A DNA stretch of 64,000 nt, taken from NCBI RefSeq assembly GCF_030546935.1, contig NZ_JAUOPH010000003.1, positions 186,001-250,000 of the forward strand. The letters run 5' to 3'. The notes beneath the pieces were generated by a model. The model was not told the DNA's origin. It made no database searches and was given only the letters and a program-made list of their open reading frames with translations. Source of the stretch: Marinobacter sp. 2_MG-2023. GTDB taxonomy: Bacteria > Pseudomonadota > Gammaproteobacteria > Pseudomonadales > Oleiphilaceae. A program made the position numbers and the translations under genes. Numbering within the stretch: the stretch's first letter is position 1; every line of letters starts with the position of its first letter. Shown here piece after piece: positions 1-9,277 of this stretch.

Positions 1-186
1 CACAAAACACTGATGTCCGGCCTTAACAAGGGTGACGAAGTGGTTACATCCGGCGGCATTGCCGGAAAAATCACGAAAGTAACCGACGATTTCATCATTG
101 TTGAAATTGCTGACAATGTTGAGATCAAGGTACAGAAAGTCGCTGTTGCCGCTGCATTGCCGAAAGGTACGCTCAAAGATATCTGA
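1..186 (+). CDS. yajC: YajC, Sec translocase accessory subunit (3' part only)
   Basis: The last 61 codons of a gene that begins before the window are open in frame 1 and stop at 184-186. The visible part contains GDEVVTSGGIAGKI followed by a short beta-rich segment ending PKGTLKDI, which is the conserved cytoplasmic domain of YajC. The single N-terminal membrane helix lies outside the window. YajC is a small inner-membrane protein that associates with SecDF and SecYEG. Its position directly ahead of secD and secF is the usual yajC-secD-secF order, which supports the call. Truncation is due only to the window edge. Confidence 0.93.
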   Translation, partial: HKTLMSGLNKGDEVVTSGGIAGKITKVTDDFIIVEIADNVEIKVQKVAVAAALPKGTLKDI

Positions 187-196
187 GCAAGGTCTC

Positions 197-227
197 TCAG
201 GGCCGGCCTTGATACCCGCCGGCCTGA
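197..227 (+). other. GC-rich hairpin between yajC and secD
   Basis: TCAG plus GGCCGGC (197-207) can pair with GCCGGCCTGA (218-227), giving a stem of about ten pairs with one bulged G and a loop of about ten bases. No T-run follows, so it is not a classic intrinsic terminator. It could be a processing or attenuation structure within the yajC-secDF transcript. Confidence 0.35.
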
Positions 228-281
228 ACCTTCCTGGCTGAAACACCAAGGCTGGCTTCAGGGCCGGCTACAAGGGATCCC

Positions 282-2156
282 ATGCTGAACAAGTACCCGC
301 TTTGGAAAAACCTGATTATCCTGATCGCGATTCTGATCGGGTTTATCTACGCTCTACCCAATCTTTTCCCCGATGACTACGCTGTGCAGATTACCGGTGC
401 GCGCAGTAGTACCGAAGTTAATTCTGCCGTGCTCGAGAGGGCGCTCAAGGCTTTGGAATCGGATGGTATCGAGGTTAAAAGCAGTTCTCTTGAGGATCGG
501 GATGCCCTTATCCGGTTGACCAGTTCCGATGACCAACTGCGCGCCCGGCCAGCGGTTCAGGCCGCTCTTGGTAGAGACTATCTTGTTGCTCTCAATATGG
601 CAGCTTCGACACCCTCCTGGCTGAGAAGCCTGGGTGCAGGGCCGATGAAACTCGGCCTCGACCTCCGTGGCGGTGTTCACTTCCTGCTCGAAGTCGATAT
701 GGATACAGCCGTTGGCCAGAGACTGGAAGCTGTCTCCGGCCAGATAAAGCGAGAACTTCGTGAAGAGCGTGTTCGTTATCGCGGCGGTGATGTTGAAGGT
801 GACCGTGATATCGTCCTGAGTTTTCGTGATGAAGCCTCCCGGTCTGAAGCTTTTGACTTGATCAAGCGTCAGTACAACGAGTTTTTGCTCGACGAGCGAA
901 CCAGTGGTGACGAGTTTTTGATTGTTCTTACCTTGTCAGAAGCTGAGGTGACTGCCATTCGCAAGTATGCCCTTGAGCAGAACCTGACCACTATCCGTAA
1001 CCGGGTGAACGAACTTGGCGTTGCCGAGCCTCTGGTGCAGCAGCAGGGCGCTGACAGGATTATCGTAGAGCTGCCGGGTGTTCAGGATACGGCTCAGGCC
1101 AAACGTGTTCTTGGTGCTACAGCAAACCTGGAATTCCGTATGGAAGCTCGTCAGGATGCTGCGGCGAGCGAGACCGAGCAGTTCAGCTTCCGCGATGAGC
1201 TCCAGCGTAGTGCTCGCCTGGAGCGTGATGTCATTGCTACAGGTAATAACGTTGCGAATGCCCAGCAGGCGTTCGATGAAAACGGTCAGCCTCAGGTAAG
1301 TATCACCATGGACTCGGTGGGCGGCGACTTGATGAACCGGGCGACGCGCAATGCCATAGGCCGTCGCATGGCCGTACTGTTTATTGAATTCCGCACGGAA
1401 ACCGAGACCAGAATGGTCAATGGCGAGCCGGTGGAGTCAGAAAAGCGGGTTGTTGAGAAAGGTATTATCAGCCTGGCTACTGTTCAGTCAGCATTGGGCA
1501 GCAGCTTCCGCATTACAGGTCTGGACTCCATTCCTGAGGCCGCGGAACTTGCACTGCTTCTGCGAGCCGGTGCTTTGGCTGCGCCCATGTACTTTGTACA
1601 GGAGCGCACTATCGGGCCAAGCCTGGGTCAGAAGAATATTGATGCGGGCATGATGTCAGTGGCTCTCGGGTTTATCCTTGTGCTTCTGTACATGCTGGTT
1701 TATTACCGGGGCTTCGGGGTTGTGGCAAATATTGCTCTGACCATCAACCTGATGCTTCTTATAGCGTGCATGTCCATTCTCTCGGCCACACTGACCTTGC
1801 CTGGTATCGCCGGCATCGTATTGACTGTGGGTATGGCGGTCGATGCCAATGTGCTTATATTTGAGCGCATAAAAGAGGAGCTCAAAGGGGGTGTATCACC
1901 CCAGCTGGCGATCAACACAGGTTACTCCCGCGCCTTTGTGTCCATTTTCGATGCGAACATCACGACTCTGCTTGTAGCTATTATTCTATTCGCAATGGGC
2001 TCGGGCCCGGTTAAAGGTTTCGCGGTGACATTGTGCATCGGGATCCTGACGTCCATGTTCTCCGGGCTGATGGTTAGCCGGAGTATCGTCAATACCGTCT
2101 ATGGCGGCCGCAGGGTCGAGAAACTGTCGATCGGAGGAAAGATCGCCAATGTCTGA
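282..2156 (+). CDS. secD: SecD, protein translocase subunit
   Basis: A 624-residue inner-membrane protein of the RND superfamily. With SecF it uses the proton gradient to pull exported proteins across the membrane after SecYEG translocation. One N-terminal helix (about residues 7-27) is followed by a large periplasmic P1 domain; the segment GPMKLGLDLRGGVHFLLEVD at about 120-140 is the classic SecD signature. The C-terminal third (about 455-610) holds five further membrane helices, with the conserved VGMAVDANVLIFERIKEEL segment near residue 525. Length matches the SecD family. The start ATG follows CAAGGGATCC, a modest ribosome site. secF overlaps its 3' end by 8 bases. Confidence 0.98.
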   Translation: MLNKYPLWKNLIILIAILIGFIYALPNLFPDDYAVQITGARSSTEVNSAVLERALKALESDGIEVKSSSLEDRDALIRLTSSDDQLRARPAVQAALGRDYLVALNMAASTPSWLRSLGAGPMKLGLDLRGGVHFLLEVDMDTAVGQRLEAVSGQIKRELREERVRYRGGDVEGDRDIVLSFRDEASRSEAFDLIKRQYNEFLLDERTSGDEFLIVLTLSEAEVTAIRKYALEQNLTTIRNRVNELGVAEPLVQQQGADRIIVELPGVQDTAQAKRVLGATANLEFRMEARQDAAASETEQFSFRDELQRSARLERDVIATGNNVANAQQAFDENGQPQVSITMDSVGGDLMNRATRNAIGRRMAVLFIEFRTETETRMVNGEPVESEKRVVEKGIISLATVQSALGSSFRITGLDSIPEAAELALLLRAGALAAPMYFVQERTIGPSLGQKNIDAGMMSVALGFILVLLYMLVYYRGFGVVANIALTINLMLLIACMSILSATLTLPGIAGIVLTVGMAVDANVLIFERIKEELKGGVSPQLAINTGYSRAFVSIFDANITTLLVAIILFAMGSGPVKGFAVTLCIGILTSMFSGLMVSRSIVNTVYGGRRVEKLSIGGKIANV

Positions 2157-3102
2157 TGATCAGAAGAAGCCGTTTGATTTTATGGGGTTCCGGAAGATTG
2201 CTTCTGTTATCTCCATTTCACTGATAGTAGTTTCCATTGTGCTTCTGGGAGTCCGTGGCCTTAACTTTGGCATGGACTTCACTGGCGGCACGTCCGTTGA
2301 GCTGGAGTATAAGGAAGCGCCTCTGCTCGACGAGGTTCGTTCGACGCTTACGGAGGCGGGGTACGATCAGTTTGTAGTGCAGAACTTTGGTGCCGATACC
2401 ATTGTTCTGGTGCGTTTGTCTGAAGCCGGTAATGACCAGCTTGCCCAGGAGATCACCAGCGCTCTTGAGGCTGGTGGTGATGAGCTTGAGCTGATCGGTT
2501 CCGAATTTGTGGGGTCGCAGGTTGGTGATGAGCTTAAAGAGGATAGTGGCCTCGGCCTTCTTCTGGCGCTCGCCGTGGTGCTCATCTATGTGGGTATGCG
2601 ATTCCAGTTCAAATTCGGTATCGCGTCGGTAGTGCCTTTGGCCCACGACGTTATTATCGTTCTCGGGCTTTTCGCATTGTTCCAGTGGACCTTCGATCTG
2701 ACTGTTCTTGCAGCCTTGCTGGCCGTTATCGGTTACTCGCTGAACGACACCATTGTTGTGGCGGATCGCATCCGTGAAAACTTTCGGAAAATGCGGGAAG
2801 GCGAGCCCTGGGATATCATCAATGAGTCTATCCACCAGACCATTGCCCGTACTATTAACACGTCGGGCACCACGCTGGTGGTTTTGCTGGCTTTGTATTT
2901 CCTGGGTGGAGAAGCGATCAATAACTTCGCGCTTGCGTTGATCATCGGTGTTGTCGTAGGTACCTATTCGTCCATCTATGTATCTGCCAACCTCTTGATG
3001 GCAATGAGCGTTTCTCGCGAAGACCTGATGGTTCCAGCGAAAGAAGGTACTGGCGATTCCGAAGAAGACGAGCAGCCACCGGAATGGCTTAACCGTATGT
3101 GA
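2149..3102 (+). CDS. secF: SecF, protein translocase subunit
   Basis: A 317-residue partner of SecD with six predicted membrane helices. It shows MDFTGGTSVELEY near residue 45, the SecF counterpart of the SecD periplasmic signature, and VIGYSLNDTIVVADRIREN near 195, the family's proton-path region. The reading frame is open upstream to 2101, but the ATG at 2149 (protein starting MSDDQKK) is chosen. It has a strong Shine-Dalgarno site, TCGGAGGAAAG, at 2131-2141, and overlaps the secD stop by 8 bases, implying translational coupling. A strong terminator follows. Confidence 0.97.
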   Translation: MSDDQKKPFDFMGFRKIASVISISLIVVSIVLLGVRGLNFGMDFTGGTSVELEYKEAPLLDEVRSTLTEAGYDQFVVQNFGADTIVLVRLSEAGNDQLAQEITSALEAGGDELELIGSEFVGSQVGDELKEDSGLGLLLALAVVLIYVGMRFQFKFGIASVVPLAHDVIIVLGLFALFQWTFDLTVLAALLAVIGYSLNDTIVVADRIRENFRKMREGEPWDIINESIHQTIARTINTSGTTLVVLLALYFLGGEAINNFALALIIGVVVGTYSSIYVSANLLMAMSVSREDLMVPAKEGTGDSEEDEQPPEWLNRM

Positions 3103-3120
3103 TTTTCCCGGGGCGAATCT

Positions 3121-3171
3121 CCGGGCACAAAAAAACCGCCACTTTCCAGTTGGCGGTTTTTTTGTGCCCGG
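3121..3171. terminator. Bidirectional terminator between secF and suhB
   Basis: CCGGGCAC, a run of A and ACCGCC pair with GGCGGT, a run of T and GTGCCCGG around a loop of about eleven bases. T-runs lie on both sides when read from either strand, which fits termination of convergent secF and suhB. Confidence 0.92.
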
Positions 3172-3205
3172 AATCTGATATTTGATTCAGAACCGGGTGT
3201 TTGCT

Positions 3206-4006
3206 TTAAGCAGGTATGCGACCACGGAACGGCTGGAGTACTTTAAGCACTTCCCGGAACAGCTTGGGGTTCGCAACCACCAGCTGTCGCGCTTTGCCAG
3301 TTGATGGATTCCCTGCGAAATCGCCGGTCAGTGCACCGGATTCCATTGCCAGGGTTACGCCAAGATCCAGATCTACAGTTTCCGGGCGGAATATAACGGC
3401 TGCATCCAGAAGACCCGCAGAAACCCGGGCGATATCCAGAACCACACAGCCTGATGTGCGGAACATGCCTGAGTTCTGAGCCAGCACGGCGGCCATTTCG
3501 CCCCAAAGCAGGGGGTTGTCGCCTTTGCGTGCCTGGTCAAGCAAGTTGCTTGCAAAGGCCGCTTTTTCTGTATGCCGAACTTCTGAAGCGCGAACTCTGC
3601 GGCTGTTCAATGCGGCACCGCGTCCACGGCTGGCGGAGTATTCCTCGCCTGTAACCGGGTTCACCAGAAGCAGGTTTTCAGTGCGATTGTTCTTCTTTTG
3701 TGCCAGTGCCAGGGCAAATTCAGGGATGCCTCTGAGGAAATTTTCGCGACCCATGGTCGGGAAAATGTGCCAGCTTCTCTCGCTGGTGCCGGCATCTGCT
3801 TCATTCAGCGGCGCGATGGTGTGATCTTTGTAGGCCTTTCCGAGTTGCTCAGCAAAATTGTCGTAAATGGATTGCTCTACCCGGTCCAACTGAAGGCGAC
3901 GTTCGTCGTCGTCCTTTCCGGTGGGCTCCTGGCGCTCGAAGTGGGCTTTCAGGTAATCCGACCCTTGGCGCGCAACGCGCAGGGCCATTTTAATAGCTGG
4001 TTCCAT
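3206..4006 (-). CDS. suhB: SuhB-family protein with degenerate inositol monophosphatase active site
   Basis: A 266-residue protein that aligns from memory over its full length with Pseudomonas SuhB. Shared segments are N-terminal EPAIKMALRVAR, the ASRGRGAALN segment at 125-134, SGCVVLDIARVSAG at 185-198 and the C-terminal LQPF. The family dephosphorylates inositol monophosphate with Mg2+ and, in E. coli, SuhB also acts as an rRNA antitermination factor. Here the catalytic motifs have decayed. The GEE segment is replaced by APLNE at 65-69, the IDPLDGTTNF box reads IFPTMGRENF at 81-90, and the WDxAAG box reads VDLDLG at 211-216. Three of the four usual metal ligands appear lost while the fold-specific flanks remain, so there is no frameshift. 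Phosphatase activity is unlikely; a structural role is inferred. Location between secF and trmJ matches suhB orthologues. Confidence 0.85.
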   Translation of the reverse strand: MEPAIKMALRVARQGSDYLKAHFERQEPTGKDDDERRLQLDRVEQSIYDNFAEQLGKAYKDHTIAPLNEADAGTSERSWHIFPTMGRENFLRGIPEFALALAQKKNNRTENLLLVNPVTGEEYSASRGRGAALNSRRVRASEVRHTEKAAFASNLLDQARKGDNPLLWGEMAAVLAQNSGMFRTSGCVVLDIARVSAGLLDAAVIFRPETVDLDLGVTLAMESGALTGDFAGNPSTGKARQLVVANPKLFREVLKVLQPFRGRIPA

Positions 4007-4191
4007 CTGAGTGTTCGTTATCCGGGTGTGTGAAGGCCGGGTATGATAGCAAAAGAACCTTGCTCTTGTATGCTTTTTGACTCAGGAATAGCACGGATAA
4101 CGCCATATGATGAGTTTTTCGGGGGGAGCAGAAAGCGAGTCGTTTCTGCTATCATTGCCGGCCTTAAATTTTAACTTTGGGCTTGCAGCCA

Positions 4192-5055
4192 ATGCACAAA
4201 CCATCTCCCCCGCTGGAAGGGCCGGACGCATTTCAGGATCAGATCCGGATTGTCCTTGTAGAGACTTCTCACTCAGGCAATATTGGTGCTGTTGCCCGGG
4301 CCATGAAGAACATGGGGCTTGCCAACCTATGGATGGTAAATCCGAACTCATTTCCTGATGAGGCCTCATACGCCCGTGCCGCCGGTGCTTCCGATATTCT
4401 GAATCGGGCCCAGGTAGTTCCAACGCTGGATAAGGCTCTGGAAGATTGTGTCATGGTGTTGGGCACCAGTGCCCGGGGGCGCAAGGTGCCCTGGCCAGTT
4501 GTGCCACCACCTGAGGCGGCTGCAATTGCGGCCGAAAATAGCCTTTCTGGCCCGGTGGCCCTGGTTTTCGGGCGGGAAAATCACGGCTTGAGTAATGATG
4601 AGCTTCAGCGCTGCCATTACCACATCCATATTCCATCGAACCCGGATTACAGTTCTCTGAATTTGGCGATGGCTGTGCAGATCATGTGCTACGAATTGCG
4701 CATGCTTTTTCTGCGTAACCTTGAAGGCGGTGAAGGTAGTCCCTATTTAAAGCCGATGCTGGCACCGGGTGATGCGGGTTGGGATGTATCACCCGCCAAG
4801 GTGGGGGATGTTGAGAGCTTTTTCGTCCATCTTGAGCAGACGCTGCATGATGTCGATTTCCATCGCCGAGACAACCCGCGGCAGTTGATGTCTCGTTTGC
4901 GCAGGCTGTTTCAGCGGGCAAAACTCGATCGGATGGAGATCAATATTCTTCGGGGGATCCTGAGCGCGGTGCAGAAAGCTGCGGGGGTGTCTGGGAACAC
5001 GAAACAAACCGAGGCCGGTTCAGAACCGACCGGACAGGAAGATCGCCATGTTTAG
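4192..5055 (+). CDS. trmJ: TrmJ, tRNA Cm32/Um32 2'-O-methyltransferase
   Basis: A 287-residue SPOUT-class methyltransferase that methylates the ribose of nucleotide 32 in tRNA anticodon loops using S-adenosylmethionine. The N-terminal half has the LasT/TrmJ pattern [20 protein letters not shown], the first knot motif [13 protein letters not shown], then [18 protein letters not shown] and [17 protein letters not shown], which form the trefoil-knot cofactor site. The C-terminal extension (about 165-287) is usual for TrmJ. A TTG at 4177 is in frame upstream, but the ATG at 4192 gives MHKPSP and is preferred; neither has a clear ribosome site. The stop overlaps cysE by 8 bases. Divergent from suhB across 185 bases. 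Confidence 0.95.
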   Translation: MHKPSPPLEGPDAFQDQIRIVLVETSHSGNIGAVARAMKNMGLANLWMVNPNSFPDEASYARAAGASDILNRAQVVPTLDKALEDCVMVLGTSARGRKVPWPVVPPPEAAAIAAENSLSGPVALVFGRENHGLSNDELQRCHYHIHIPSNPDYSSLNLAMAVQIMCYELRMLFLRNLEGGEGSPYLKPMLAPGDAGWDVSPAKVGDVESFFVHLEQTLHDVDFHRRDNPRQLMSRLRRLFQRAKLDRMEINILRGILSAVQKAAGVSGNTKQTEAGSEPTGQEDRHV

Positions 5056-5821
5056 GCATTTGCGTGAAGATGTAAAAAGTGTATTTCACCGAGACCCTGC
5101 CGCCAGGAATACCTTTGAGGTGCTCACGAATTATCCGGGGCTGCATGCTCTGCTTATTCACCGGGTTTCTCACTGGCTTTGGAATGCAGGGCTGAAATGG
5201 CTGGCGCGCACTATCTCGACCCTGGCGCGTTGGTTTACCGGTATAGAAATACATCCCGGAGCCACGATTGGCCGGCGATTCTTTATTGATCACGGCATGG
5301 GTGTGGTGATTGGTGAGACGACTGTTATTGGGGATGATGTAACTCTATACCAGGGCGTCACTCTTGGCGGTACCAGCTGGAACAAGGGTAAGCGTCACCC
5401 CACTATTGGCGACGGCGTTGTTGTTGGTGCCGGCGCAAAGATTCTGGGGCCTTTTGAAGTGGGTGAGGGCGCCAAAATCGGATCGAACTCTGTTGTAACA
5501 AAAGCGGTACCGATCGGCGCGACGGTTGTGGGTATTCCGGGCAGGATCATTGTTAAGGAAAAAACGGAAGACGACGCGCGTCGCAAGGTCATGGAAGAGC
5601 GTATGGGCTTCGATGCCTATGGCGTAACCGAGGAGATGCCGGACCCGGTGGCGCGCTCTGTGAGGGCATTGCTGGATCATATGCATGCTGTCGATGATCG
5701 TATCGAGACCATGTGCAAGGCACTCCGTAAGGTTAACAGTGAGTACCAGAATGGCGAGTTGCCTGTACTGGATGAAGACGATTTTGACTGCGTGCGGGAC
5801 GATAGAGAGGATCGGGACTGA
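5048..5821 (+). CDS. cysE: CysE, serine O-acetyltransferase
   Basis: A 257-residue acetyltransferase that makes O-acetylserine from serine and acetyl-CoA, the first committed step of cysteine synthesis. The N-terminal helical part (1-60) leads into the left-handed beta-helix with hexapeptide repeats: [19 protein letters not shown] (about 73-91), [20 protein letters not shown] and [16 protein letters not shown]. The catalytic His of IDHGMG and the Asp of the helix are present. The start ATG overlaps trmJ and follows CAGGAAGATCGCC. It sits directly before iscR-iscS, as in Pseudomonas, so the cysteine it helps produce supplies the sulfur taken by the desulfurase. Confidence 0.96.
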   Translation: MFRHLREDVKSVFHRDPAARNTFEVLTNYPGLHALLIHRVSHWLWNAGLKWLARTISTLARWFTGIEIHPGATIGRRFFIDHGMGVVIGETTVIGDDVTLYQGVTLGGTSWNKGKRHPTIGDGVVVGAGAKILGPFEVGEGAKIGSNSVVTKAVPIGATVVGIPGRIIVKEKTEDDARRKVMEERMGFDAYGVTEEMPDPVARSVRALLDHMHAVDDRIETMCKALRKVNSEYQNGELPVLDEDDFDCVRDDREDRD

Positions 5822-5854
5822 ATACTTGACTGGAATACTTGGTCAATTCATACT
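5822..5854 (+). promoter_or_regulatory. iscR promoter with overlapping type 1 IscR site
   Basis: TTGACT (5826-5831) and CATACT (5849-5854) are 17 bases apart and form a sigma70-like promoter. The stretch 5822-5847 reads ATACTTGACT, four bases, then TACTTGGTCAAT. It resembles the E. coli iscR type 1 site, which also overlaps the -35 box (comparison from memory). Autorepression by [2Fe-2S]-IscR is the inferred function. Confidence 0.7.
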
Positions 5855-5898
5855 CGGACTCCGATATCGAGATTCAATCCCATCATGGGGCTGATGCC

Positions 5899-6396
5899 AT
5901 GAAGTTGACTACCAAAGGCCGCTACGCCGTCACGGCAATGCTGGATCTTGCCCTTCACGGGGGGCAGGGGCCGGTTACTCTTGCGGATATTTCAGCCCGT
6001 CAGGAAATTTCTCTTTCCTACCTCGAGCAGTTATTCTCACGCCTCCGGCGCCGGCAGCTAGTGGCCAGTATACGTGGTCCTGGAGGCGGTTATCGCCTGA
6101 GTCGTGTGGCTGCCGAGATATACATTGCGGACGTCGTCGACGCGGTTAGTGAATCGCTCGATACCACAAGGTGTGGAAATAAAGGCGATTGCCAGAATGG
6201 TGAAAAATGCCTGACACACCACCTTTGGTCTGATCTGAGTGATCAGATTCATCAGTTTCTCAGCGAGATAAGCCTCGGTGATCTGATGGAAAGACATGAA
6301 ATCCGCCAGGTTGCGGACAGGCAGAACCGTCTTCAGGTTGATGGCGGCTCTGACACGATTAATACCGAGCGTCTGACAGATCAGGCGCCCGCCTGA
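5899..6396 (+). CDS. iscR: IscR, iron-sulfur cluster-sensing repressor
   Basis: A 165-residue Rrf2-family regulator. It starts [18 protein letters not shown]; the winged helix covers residues 1-65, with recognition helix [13 protein letters not shown] and wing [11 protein letters not shown]. The [2Fe-2S] ligands Cys92, Cys98 and Cys104 ([14 protein letters not shown]) and His107 are all present at the E. coli spacing, so cluster sensing should be intact. The frame is open further upstream to 5839, but only the ATG at 5899 gives the family N-terminus, and the longer version would overlap the promoter. A type 1 IscR site lies in front. It is retained although most of the isc cluster is missing downstream. 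Confidence 0.96.
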   Translation: MKLTTKGRYAVTAMLDLALHGGQGPVTLADISARQEISLSYLEQLFSRLRRRQLVASIRGPGGGYRLSRVAAEIYIADVVDAVSESLDTTRCGNKGDCQNGEKCLTHHLWSDLSDQIHQFLSEISLGDLMERHEIRQVADRQNRLQVDGGSDTINTERLTDQAPA

Positions 6397-6414
6397 ATCA
6401 AGCCTCTGTATTCT

Positions 6415-7563
6415 ATGAAAAAGCCCGTATACCTCGACTACGCGGCAACGACGCCCGTTGACCCCGCAGTCGCAGATGAAATGATCAAGTATCTTACCCC
6501 CGATGGCCTTTTCGGCAATCCGGCATCCCGTTCCCATGGATTTGGCTGGCAAGCGGAATCCGCTGTCGAGTCGGCTCGAGGTCAGGTTGCGAATCTGATT
6601 CACGCCGACCCCCGCGAAATTGTCTGGACTTCTGGCGCGACAGAGTCAGATAACCTTGCGATCAAGGGGGCGGTTGCCGGTCGTGATAATGCGCACATCG
6701 TAACGTCAATTATTGAGCACAAGGCTGTAGTGGATACCTGCAGGTGGCTGGAAGGGCAGGGTGTTGTGGTTACCTGGCTGAACCCTGACAGCGACGGTCG
6801 TATTCCGCCGGTTCAGGTATTCAATGCACTCAGGCCGGAGACGGTCCTGGTGAGCCTGATGCTGGTGAATAATGAACTGGGTTGTGTAACAGATATAGCA
6901 ACTATTGGTGCAGAACTCCGCAGTCGTGGTGTGATGTTTCATGTGGATGCAGCCCAGGCTGCCGGCAAAATGCCCATTGACGTTACGACCATGCCTGTGG
7001 ATCTGATGTCTCTCTCTGGTCATAAGGTCTATGGCCCCAAGGGTGTTGGTGCTCTCTACGTCAGGCGCTCGCCCGATGTGCGCATAGAAGCTCAGATTCA
7101 TGGCGGCGGCCACGAGCGCGGCATGCGTTCAGGAACCCTGCCTACGCACCAGATTGCCGGTATGGGTAAGGCGTTTGCGATTGCTGAGGCCGGCCTTGAG
7201 GAGGAGATGCATCACCTTGAGTCTCTGCGCTCATCGTTTCTGCATGGATTGAAGGACTTGTCCGGCGTTACCCTCAATGGCTCCGATAGTGTTCGCGTGC
7301 CCGGGATTGTGAATCTGTCGTTCGACGGCGTCGATGCAGAGTCTCTGATGCTCGGGCTCCGGGATCTGGCGGTTTCCTCGGGTTCCGCCTGCGCCTCCGC
7401 GGCCGTAGAGCCCTCTTTTGTGCTCCGTGGTATTGGTTTAAGTGATGAACAGGCCAATCGCGCTTTACGATTTTCCTTCGGGCGTTACACGACCGCAGAA
7501 GAAATCGCCTTTGCCAGCGCGCAAATTGTTGATGTTGTTACTCGTCTTCGTGCAGTGCGGTAG
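6415..7563 (+). CDS. iscS: IscS-type cysteine desulfurase with shortened C-terminus
   Basis: A 382-residue PLP enzyme of the IscS/NifS group that takes sulfur from cysteine as a persulfide. Key residues are visible: His102 (EHKAV), the PLP lysine Lys204 in [10 protein letters not shown], and the persulfide Cys326 in [18 protein letters not shown]. Similarity to E. coli IscS (404 residues) is high up to [12 protein letters not shown], but the protein ends at VVTRLRAVR. It lacks the last 20 or so residues (the SPLWEMY...EWAHH tail in E. coli), which contact the scaffold IscU. No iscU follows; ndk starts 68 bases later. The enzyme may now serve tRNA thiolation and other sulfur acceptors rather than an Isc scaffold (inference). 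Confidence 0.93.
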   Translation: MKKPVYLDYAATTPVDPAVADEMIKYLTPDGLFGNPASRSHGFGWQAESAVESARGQVANLIHADPREIVWTSGATESDNLAIKGAVAGRDNAHIVTSIIEHKAVVDTCRWLEGQGVVVTWLNPDSDGRIPPVQVFNALRPETVLVSLMLVNNELGCVTDIATIGAELRSRGVMFHVDAAQAAGKMPIDVTTMPVDLMSLSGHKVYGPKGVGALYVRRSPDVRIEAQIHGGGHERGMRSGTLPTHQIAGMGKAFAIAEAGLEEEMHHLESLRSSFLHGLKDLSGVTLNGSDSVRVPGIVNLSFDGVDAESLMLGLRDLAVSSGSACASAAVEPSFVLRGIGLSDEQANRALRFSFGRYTTAEEIAFASAQIVDVVTRLRAVR

Positions 7564-7631
7564 GCAGTAGGCCTCCGACTGCGTATAATCGCAGGCCTGA
7601 AATTTACCCAAACCCTAATAGGAGAAATACC

Positions 7632-8060
7632 ATGGCTAACGAGCGCACGCTTTCTATTGTCAAGCCTGATGCAGTCGCAAAAAATGTAATTGGTGAGATT
7701 TATAGCCGCTTCGAGAAGGCTGGCCTGAACATCGTTGCTGCACGCATGATGCATCTTACCCAGGAGCAGGCTGAAGGCTTTTACGCTGAACACAAAGAGC
7801 GCCCGTTCTTCAACGATCTGGTTGCCTTCATGACTTCTGGCCCTGTTGTTGTTCAGGCTCTTGAAGGCGAAGGCGCCATCCTGAAAAACCGTGACCTGAT
7901 GGGTGCTACCAACCCGAAGGAAGCTGAAGCAGGCACCATTCGCGCTGACTTCGCTTCATCTATCGATGCGAACGCGGTTCACGGATCTGACTCTGCTGCT
8001 TCTGCAGAGCGCGAAATCGCATATTTTTTCAATGACAACGAGATCTGCCCGCGCGGCTGA
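7632..8060 (+). CDS. ndk: Nucleoside diphosphate kinase
   Basis: A 142-residue enzyme that equalises nucleoside triphosphate pools by passing phosphate from ATP to any NDP through a phosphohistidine. It starts [17 protein letters not shown], and the active-site His lies in [20 protein letters not shown]. Length is normal for bacterial Ndk. A strong ribosome site, TAGGAGAAATACC, precedes the ATG. A TATAAT (7584-7589) lies in the 68-base gap after iscS but has no good -35 partner. A weak GC hairpin (8075-8091) without a T-run follows the stop. In Pseudomonas ndk closes the isc cluster; here it abuts iscS directly. Confidence 0.97.
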   Translation: MANERTLSIVKPDAVAKNVIGEIYSRFEKAGLNIVAARMMHLTQEQAEGFYAEHKERPFFNDLVAFMTSGPVVVQALEGEGAILKNRDLMGATNPKEAEAGTIRADFASSIDANAVHGSDSAASAEREIAYFFNDNEICPRG

Positions 8061-8122
8061 TTACGTTGATCGGGGGCTGCCTCCGGCAGTCTCCGTATTG
8101 GTTATCTGATTGAGGTTATAAA

Positions 8123-9235
8123 ATGACAGCGGCCGCTGAAAAGACCAACCTGCTAGGAATGCCGAAGGACAAGCTTGAGGCGTTCTTCGATTCTCTGGGG
8201 GAAAAGCGTTTTCGCGCTACTCAGATCCTGCAGTGGATGCATCAGCGTGGCGTGGATGACTTCGATCAAATGACCAATGTGAGCAAATCCCTACGGGACA
8301 AGCTCAAGCAAGTGGCTGAGGTTCGTGGCCCCGAAGTTGTCTATGATGAAACATCGAAGGATGGCACCCGAAAGTGGGTCATGCGCATGGATAACGGTAA
8401 CAGTGTAGAAACTGTGCTGATCCCCGATGGAGAGCGGGGTACCTTGTGTGTTTCTTCGCAAATCGGCTGCACGCTTGATTGCACTTTCTGCTCAACCGGC
8501 AAGCGCGGCTTCAATCGCAACCTGACCGCTGCCGAAATCATCGGACAGGTATGGGTCGCACGCAAGGCCTTTATGCCGTTTGAGCCGGGCCCGGACAGGC
8601 CGATTACCAACGTTGTCATGATGGGGATGGGTGAGCCTCTGATGAATTTCGACAACGTGGTGGATGCCATGAATCTGATGATGGAGGATCTCGCTTACGG
8701 CATCTCCAAGCGTCGGGTTACGTTGAGCACTTCCGGGGTCGTGCCAGGTATTGACCGTCTTGCAGAAGTTACGGATGTTTCACTGGCCATTTCTCTACAT
8801 GCGCCCAATGATGAGTTGAGGAACAAGTTGGTTCCGCTCAATAAGAAATACCCGATCGCCGAGCTTCTGGCGGCAACGCGTCGTTACTTTAGCCGTTTGC
8901 CGGAAAAGCGAAAAGCGACTATAGAATACACGGTCATTGAAGGTATGAACGACAAACCGGAGCATGCCGTGGAGTTGGCTGAATTGCTGCGGGATCTTCC
9001 CTGCAAGATCAACCTTATTCCCTTCAATCCGTTTCCTGAGAGTGACTTCCGGCGGCCCAGCATGAATGCTACCCGGCGGTTTCAGGCTGTCTTGAACGAT
9101 GCCGGTTATATCGCAACCATCAGGACGACTCGGGGCGATGATATTGACGCTGCCTGTGGCCAGTTGGTTGGAAAGGTAGAAGACCGCACCCGTAGAAGCC
9201 AACGTTATATAAATGTTCAGCAGGTGAACCCCTGA
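8123..9235 (+). CDS. rlmN: RlmN, rRNA/tRNA adenosine C2-methyltransferase
   Basis: A 370-residue radical-SAM enzyme that methylates C2 of A2503 in 23S rRNA and A37 of some tRNAs. The cluster-binding motif is C116-TLD-C120-TF-C123. The later motifs [17 protein letters not shown] and [15 protein letters not shown] are typical of RlmN. A C-terminal catalytic cysteine (DIDAACGQL) that forms the protein-RNA adduct is present near residue 350. Start ATG follows GAGGTTATAAA. It lies in the conserved ndk-rlmN-pilW order. Confidence 0.97.
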   Translation: MTAAAEKTNLLGMPKDKLEAFFDSLGEKRFRATQILQWMHQRGVDDFDQMTNVSKSLRDKLKQVAEVRGPEVVYDETSKDGTRKWVMRMDNGNSVETVLIPDGERGTLCVSSQIGCTLDCTFCSTGKRGFNRNLTAAEIIGQVWVARKAFMPFEPGPDRPITNVVMMGMGEPLMNFDNVVDAMNLMMEDLAYGISKRRVTLSTSGVVPGIDRLAEVTDVSLAISLHAPNDELRNKLVPLNKKYPIAELLAATRRYFSRLPEKRKATIEYTVIEGMNDKPEHAVELAELLRDLPCKINLIPFNPFPESDFRRPSMNATRRFQAVLNDAGYIATIRTTRGDDIDAACGQLVGKVEDRTRRSQRYINVQQVNP

Positions 9236-9277
9236 ATCCGGGCTCCTGCGATGCTCAATCTGCGAGGAACGCAATCT

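Noticed and set aside
2101..2148. Upstream extension of secF
   Set aside because: The extra 16 codons overlap secD and lie before a strong ribosome site that serves the ATG at 2149.
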